Part shown: one piece after another, positions 7,324-8,458 of the stretch
Layout: the number at the start of each line of letters is the position of its first letter
How positions within the stretch are numbered: the stretch's first letter is position 1
Assembly (NCBI GenBank): GCA_028289725.1
Contig: JANQOH010000319.1
Span: forward strand, 1-8,458
Length of the DNA stretch: 8,458 bases
Direction: 5' to 3'
Origin: Alphaproteobacteria bacterium
GTDB taxonomy: Bacteria; Pseudomonadota; Alphaproteobacteria; UBA7887
Notes under the pieces: generated by a model
Seen by the model: the letters and a program-made list of their open reading frames with translations, nothing else
What the model was told of the DNA's origin: nothing
Database searches by the model: none
Position numbers and translations under genes: made by a program

Positions 7324-7819
7324 CGAAGGGTTTTCTCCGGACTTATTGGACCGGGCCAAAATGCTGCTTGAGCAGTATCGGACACTTGGATGGCGCGTCG
7401 CGACCGCGGAGTCTTGTACGGGCGGCTTGATAGCGGGCTGCTTGACCGAGATCGCCGGCTCTTCGGACGTCGTGGATCGCGGCTTTGTGACTTACTCAAA
7501 CGAAGCCAAAACCGAGATGCTCGGCGTACCGGCTAACCTGATAGAAGCGCACGGCGCCGTCAGCGAGCCGGTGGTGCGCGCCATGGCCGAAGGGGCGTTG
7601 AGCGCGTCGTTTGCCGACGTCACGGTGGCAGTGACGGGCGTTGCCGGCCCCGGTGGCGGTACACCACAGAAACCGGTGGGACTCGTCCATTTCGGCGTTG
7701 CGGCGAAAGGCGCGCCGACACAGACCATGCATGAGATGTTTGATGGTGATCGCCGCGCGATCCGGATCGAGACGGTCTCGCGCGCCCTGACGTTCTTGTC
7801 CGAGGCCGCCTCTCGCTAG
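7316..7819 (+). CDS. pncC: CinA C-terminal domain protein, probable nicotinamide-nucleotide amidohydrolase (PncC)
   Basis: The family hydrolyses nicotinamide mononucleotide to nicotinate mononucleotide and ammonia, recycling pyridine nucleotides; the activity is known for E. coli PncC and is inferred here. The protein has 167 residues from TTG 7316 and consists only of the CinA C-terminal domain; the N-terminal MoCF-like domain of full CinA is absent. Motifs are ATAESCTGGLIAG (29-41), GFVTYSNEAK (57-66), HGAVSEPVV (79-87) and VTGVAGPGGGTPQKPVGLV (107-124, 125). The TTG start is chosen because GGGAG lies 9 nt upstream and because family members usually begin about this far before the AESCTGG motif. 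The frame is open further upstream within pgpA, and ATG 7361 would leave a shortened but possible protein. It overlaps pgpA by 8 bp and ratA by 4 bp, the latter convergently. Despite the name, no competence role is implied. Confidence 0.92.
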   Translation: MPNEGFSPDLLDRAKMLLEQYRTLGWRVATAESCTGGLIAGCLTEIAGSSDVVDRGFVTYSNEAKTEMLGVPANLIEAHGAVSEPVVRAMAEGALSASFADVTVAVTGVAGPGGGTPQKPVGLVHFGVAAKGAPTQTMHEMFDGDRRAIRIETVSRALTFLSEAASR

Positions 7820-8277
7820 GTGGCCGGCGCCGGCAGCGCAATCCCGGGGCCATAAAGGACGCGGGCCCGCGACTCGAAGGCTGAAACCATGCGCCGAACC
7901 GCTTCGTGAAACAGGGCACCGATCAGTTTGTTCAGCACCCGCGAACGAAACTCGAAATCGACCGAAAAATCCACCAAACACCCGCCATCCGGTAGGTCGG
8001 TGAAGCGCCACTTATTGTCCATGCGCCGGAAGGGTCCGGCGGTGGGCACAACGTCGATGCTGTGGGGCCGCTGGGCGGCGACGCGCGAGCCAAACTGTTC
8101 TCGGATCATTTTAAATCCGATCACGAGATCGGCATAAAACACGCTGCCGTCTCGCTTGGTGATCCGCGAGGACAGGCACCAAGGCAAGAATTCCGGATAG
8201 CGGTCGACGCTGGCGACCAACTCAAACAGCTGGTCGGCGGTATAGGGCAAGACCCGCTGGTCGTGGTGCGTTGGCAA
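7816..8277 (-). CDS. ratA: RatA/COQ10 family START-domain protein, probably ubiquinone-related
   Basis: Small cytosolic protein of the SRPBCC/START fold. Bacterial members are labelled RatA after an E. coli toxin reported to block 70S ribosome assembly, while mitochondrial COQ10 binds ubiquinone and supports respiration; which role applies here is not shown by sequence. The protein has 153 residues. Typical strings are PTHHDQRVLPYTADQLFELV (2-21), DRYPEFLPWC (25-34), the GPFRRMDNKWRF region (81-92) and VDFSVDFEFRS (102-112), followed by a C-terminal helix. The chosen start is TTG 8277, with GGGAG 8 nt upstream and the family N-terminus directly after it; another in-frame TTG at 8301 lies inside lipA and would add 8 residues. 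The gene follows lipA by 4 bp and shares a CTAG with the end of cinA. No RatB-like gene is beside it in this window. Confidence 0.9.
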   Translation of the reverse strand: MPTHHDQRVLPYTADQLFELVASVDRYPEFLPWCLSSRITKRDGSVFYADLVIGFKMIREQFGSRVAAQRPHSIDVVPTAGPFRRMDNKWRFTDLPDGGCLVDFSVDFEFRSRVLNKLIGALFHEAVRRMVSAFESRARVLYGPGIALPAPAT

Positions 8278-8281
8278 GAGG

Positions 8282-8458
8282 TTAGCTCCCAGCGTTTCCA
8301 AGCGCCCGCTCGCGGGCCGCGCGCAACTGCTGGAAATCAGCGTCGGCGTGGTACGAGGAACGCGTCAGCGGAGACGCGGAGACCATCAGGAAACCTTTGT
8401 CGTAGGCGGCCTGTTTGTATGCTTCGAATGCCGCCGGCGTGATGAAATCGAGGATCGG
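8282..8458 (-). CDS. lipA: Lipoyl synthase, C-terminal fragment (5' part beyond window edge)
   Basis: Radical-SAM enzyme that inserts two sulfurs into protein-bound octanoyl groups to make the lipoyl cofactor of pyruvate and 2-oxoglutarate dehydrogenases. Only the last 58 residues and the stop codon are present. They carry the signature end of LipA: FITPAAFEAYKQAAYDKGF (5-23 of the fragment), then MVSASPLTRSSYHAD (25-39). In known LipA the RSSY segment supplies a serine ligand to the auxiliary iron-sulfur cluster; here it is at 33-36. The two cysteine clusters lie outside the window. The frame runs to the window edge without interruption, so the gene is cut by the edge rather than broken. It is followed after 4 bp by ratA on the same strand, an arrangement common in alphaproteobacteria. 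Confidence 0.94.
   Translation of the reverse strand, partial: PILDFITPAAFEAYKQAAYDKGFLMVSASPLTRSSYHADADFQQLRAARERALGNAGS
8286..8290 (-). promoter_or_regulatory. Ribosome binding site of ratA inside the lipA 3' end
   Basis: The minus-strand GGGAG at 8290-8286 precedes the TTG at 8277 by 8 nt. The lipA stop (TAA, 8284-8282) lies in the spacer, so termination and initiation are adjacent. The site supports the shorter of the two possible TTG starts of ratA. Confidence 0.6.

Noticed and set aside
6726..7430. A 234-codon plus-strand frame spanning ispDF, pgpA and cinA
   Set aside because: It is out of frame with three recognisable genes and has low-complexity Arg/Gly-rich translation.
7823..7834. 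Perfect 12-bp palindrome GCCGGCGCCGGC near the cinA/ratA junction, considered as a terminator
   Set aside because: It lies within ratA codons for Ala-Pro repeats, leaves at most a 4-bp stem with a loop, and has no T-run.

Overview
This is ordinary, gene-dense chromosomal DNA from an alphaproteobacterium, most likely of the Rhodospirillales type; the genus cannot be told from the sequence. Three things point there: the gene order dusB(nifR3)-ntrB-ntrC-ntrY, a fused bifunctional IspD-IspF enzyme, and the lipA-ratA pair next to a stand-alone CinA C-terminal domain. No insertion sequence, phage gene, CRISPR array, tRNA or rRNA was found. Nearly every base lies in a gene; the only sizeable gap is 168 bp (5507-5674).

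Left part (1-5506, all minus strand, transcribed right to left). The order is dusB (tRNA dihydrouridine synthase), ntrB (cytosolic nitrogen sensor kinase), ntrC (sigma-54 response regulator) and ntrY (membrane sensor kinase, cut by the left edge after residue 640). Neighbours overlap by 23 bp (dusB/ntrB) and 8 bp (ntrB/ntrC), or lie 8 bp apart (ntrC/ntrY), so this looks like one translationally coupled operon. NtrX, the usual partner of NtrY, would be expected just beyond the left edge. All catalytic motifs visible in the kinases and the regulator are intact.

Middle (5507-5674). This is a divergent intergenic region that must carry the start signals of the dusB-ntr operon (minus) and of ispDF (plus). 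I could not assign a convincing promoter pair to either direction.

Right part (5675-8458). On the plus strand, ispDF (isoprenoid precursor synthesis), pgpA (phosphatidylglycerol synthesis) and a short cinA/pncC gene overlap by 4 and 8 bp and form a second compact operon. It converges on ratA (COQ10/START family) and lipA (lipoyl synthase, C-terminal 58 residues only), which are on the minus strand. The stop codons of cinA and ratA are both contained in one CTAG at 7816-7819. cinA and ratA probably both use TTG start codons, each with a good ribosome binding site; dusB and pgpA start with GTG.

Together the window combines nitrogen control with housekeeping metabolism (tRNA modification, isoprenoids, phospholipid, lipoate, quinone function). 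I see no previously undescribed system. The findings below are modest: gene-packing details, start-codon choices, a possibly misleading toxin label, and uncharacterised sensor or promoter regions.
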